DNA from: Methylocystaceae bacterium | Lineage (GTDB): Bacteria > Pseudomonadota > Alphaproteobacteria > Rhizobiales > Beijerinckiaceae | Direction of reading: 5' to 3' | Assembly (NCBI GenBank): GCA_003152255.1 | Contig: PLZT01000338.1 | Location: 3,582-8,941, forward strand | DNA: 5,360 bases | Shown: piece after piece, positions 3,871 to 5,360 of the stretch | How positions within the stretch are numbered: the stretch's first letter is position 1 | Layout: every line of letters starts with the position of its first letter | Notes under the pieces: generated by a model | Databases searched by the model: none | Seen by the model: only the letters and a program-made list of their open reading frames with translations | Told to the model about the DNA's origin: nothing | Translations under genes and position numbers: made by a program

Positions 3871-5360
3871 ATGAGTGAAGTCACAGCCGAGATGATCGAG
3901 CGCGGCCGTGGGATCGATCCCAGGGTCGCCACCGCGCGCCGCAAGCGCGGCGCCAAGGTTCAGCGCGCGAGAGAGCGCCTCACCACTTCGGACACGGGGC
4001 ATCGCGGCAGCGATCTCGCTTTGCTGCGCGCCTATGCGGGGACGCGCGAAAGTTCGGCGATTTCCGGCTTCTCTCTGATCGCGATGGTGTCTCTCCTCGC
4101 CTTCTACTGGATCAAGTCCAATGTCGTCCTGATCTGGGCGGTGATGGCCTGCTCCAGTCTGATTCTATGTTATGGCGTCGCGAAAAACCTCGGCGATCTC
4201 GAAGACGAGCGCATCACCGTCAAATTGTGGAGCACGCGGTTCATAGCGGCGGAATTTGTTCACGGACTCGCCTGGGCGAGCCTCGTGACCTTGCTTGGCC
4301 CGGTCGCCGACGCGAACGCCAAGATCTTCATGATTGTCATACTTTTGCTGGCCGCCGCCTTCAACTGCATGATCACCGCGACGATACCGTTGGCGGTCTA
4401 CGCGACGATCTTGCCGATCTCACTGGCGACGTTGCTGGCGATCGGATTTCGCGATTTTTCGGACACATCGACGGCCCTGCTGGCGGTCGTCGGCTCCGCG
4501 CAGCTGTTCTTTTTCGTTCTAGCCAAGCGCTTTCATCAGCTTTCCTGCGAGAGCGTGTTTTATCGCGCGGAGAAAGGCGAACTGATCACCGAACTGGAGC
4601 AGGCCAAGGCCAACTCCGACGAAGCGCGCCGGCGCTCGGAGGAAGCCAATCTCGCCAAATCGCGCTTTCTGGCCACGATGAGTCATGAATTGCGCACGCC
4701 GCTCAACGCCATTCTGGGCTTTTCGGAGGTGCTGAAGGGCGAGTTGTTCGGCCCGCATGTCAATCCGACCTACAAGGATTACGCGAACGATATTCACGCC
4801 AGCGGGCAGCATCTCCTGATGTTGATCAACGAGATTCTCGATTTGTCGCGCGTGGAGGCCGGGCGCTACGAGTTGAAGGAAGAAAGCGTTTCGCTGACGG
4901 GAATCGCGCAGGAATGTCGCCATCTGCTCGCCATTCGCGCGCAGAAGCGCGACGTCAAGGTGGTGGAGTTGATGGAGCCCGACTTGCCGCGCATCTGGGC
5001 GGACGAGCGCGCCATGCGCCAGATCGTGCTCAACCTGCTCACCAATGCGATCAAATTCACGCCCCAGGGCGGTCAGGTCACGATCAGGGTCGGTTGGACC
5101 AGCGCCGGCGGCCAGTATCTCGCGATCAAGGACACCGGCCCCGGCATTCCCGAAGGCGAGATAGAAGTCGTGATGTCGGCCTTCGGGCGCGGCGCGCTGG
5201 CGCAAAAAAACGCCGACGAAGGCTCGGGCCTGGGGCTGCCGATCGTCAAGGGCCTGATCGAGCTGCATGGCGGGCAGTTCTTGCTCAAATCCAAGGTCCG
5301 CGAGGGGACGGACGCCATTGTCGCGCTGCCGCCCCAGCGCGTGATGAACGCGCTGCCCAA
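3871..5360 (+). CDS. multi-pass membrane sensor histidine kinase, PleC/DivJ/PdhS-like (3' end outside window)
   Basis: The frame opens at ATG 3871 and is still open at the window end, giving 496 complete codons. Residues 1-60 are a basic cytoplasmic head. Six hydrophobic segments follow at about 64-81, 85-103, 123-143, 151-170, 171-192 and 201-218, with only short loops, so there is no large periplasmic sensor domain. A charged helix at about 228-263 links to the HisKA domain (about 264-330), with phospho-acceptor His272 in SHELRTPLNAILGFSEVL. The HATPase_c domain (about 375-488) has the N box with Asn392 (LLTNAIKFTP), G1 DTGPGI (421-426) with Asp421, and G2 GSGLGLP (451-457). It should autophosphorylate and pass phosphate to a response regulator not seen here. 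The stretch LFGP...YKDYANDIHASGQHLL...INEILDLSRVEAG resembles the DHp of alphaproteobacterial PleC, DivJ and PdhS kinases, which act on DivK/PleD. The six-helix, PAS-free layout recalls DivJ, but orthology is not shown. No strong ribosome site precedes ATG 3871; ATG 3892 is an alternative. Confidence 0.88.
   Translation, partial: MSEVTAEMIERGRGIDPRVATARRKRGAKVQRARERLTTSDTGHRGSDLALLRAYAGTRESSAISGFSLIAMVSLLAFYWIKSNVVLIWAVMACSSLILCYGVAKNLGDLEDERITVKLWSTRFIAAEFVHGLAWASLVTLLGPVADANAKIFMIVILLLAAAFNCMITATIPLAVYATILPISLATLLAIGFRDFSDTSTALLAVVGSAQLFFFVLAKRFHQLSCESVFYRAEKGELITELEQAKANSDEARRRSEEANLAKSRFLATMSHELRTPLNAILGFSEVLKGELFGPHVNPTYKDYANDIHASGQHLLMLINEILDLSRVEAGRYELKEESVSLTGIAQECRHLLAIRAQKRDVKVVELMEPDLPRIWADERAMRQIVLNLLTNAIKFTPQGGQVTIRVGWTSAGGQYLAIKDTGPGIPEGEIEVVMSAFGRGALAQKNADEGSGLGLPIVKGLIELHGGQFLLKSKVREGTDAIVALPPQRVMNALP

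Noticed and set aside
4519..5268. Minus-strand open frame of 249 codons opposite the kinase
   Set aside because: It is antisense to the HisKA and HATPase domains and has no recognisable motif.

Overview
The window is ordinary chromosomal DNA from an alphaproteobacterium, most likely of the Hyphomicrobiales (Rhizobiales). The base composition is GC-rich. The left edge carries the tail of a DUF1476/zeta-type F1-ATPase inhibitor, a family largely confined to Alphaproteobacteria. The XerC and CysE proteins read like rhizobial versions, and the kinase at the right edge has the DHp signature of the alphaproteobacterial PleC/DivJ/PdhS group. I cannot name a genus from sequence reading alone.

Layout, left to right. 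(1) 1-94: last 30 codons of the DUF1476 protein, then a possible weak terminator and a perfect inverted repeat. (2) 149-1129 (+): complete tyrosine recombinase xerC with all six catalytic residues. (3) 1140-1772 (-): a membrane-anchored SGNH/GDSL hydrolase, convergent with xerC. The two stop codons are 10 bases apart, inside a cluster of overlapping inverted repeats. (4) 1773-2005: a 233-base divergent promoter region with AT-rich patches. The same two-part element, TCGAAAAT then GTTAAAT, occurs upstream of each of the two diverging genes, in the same orientation relative to each gene. (5) 2006-2773 (+): alpha/beta hydrolase with an intact Ser-Asp-His triad. (6) 2844-3665 (+): serine O-acetyltransferase cysE, probably co-transcribed with the hydrolase. 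(7) 3666-3870: 205 bases without a recognised gene, holding AT-rich palindromes, a possible bulged hairpin and a 35-codon ORF with a plausible ribosome site. (8) 3871 to the right edge (+): a histidine kinase with about six membrane segments and HisKA plus HATPase_c domains, cut by the window end just past the ATPase domain.

The genes do not form one pathway. XerC serves chromosome dimer resolution, CysE the first committed step of cysteine synthesis, and the kinase probably cell-cycle, developmental or envelope signalling. The two hydrolases are recognisable by fold, but their substrates cannot be read from sequence. I see no mobile element, CRISPR array, tRNA or rRNA, and no clear new multi-gene system. 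The most interesting signals are regulatory-scale: the shared element in the divergent promoter region, the structured xerC/SGNH convergence, and the structured leader before the kinase.
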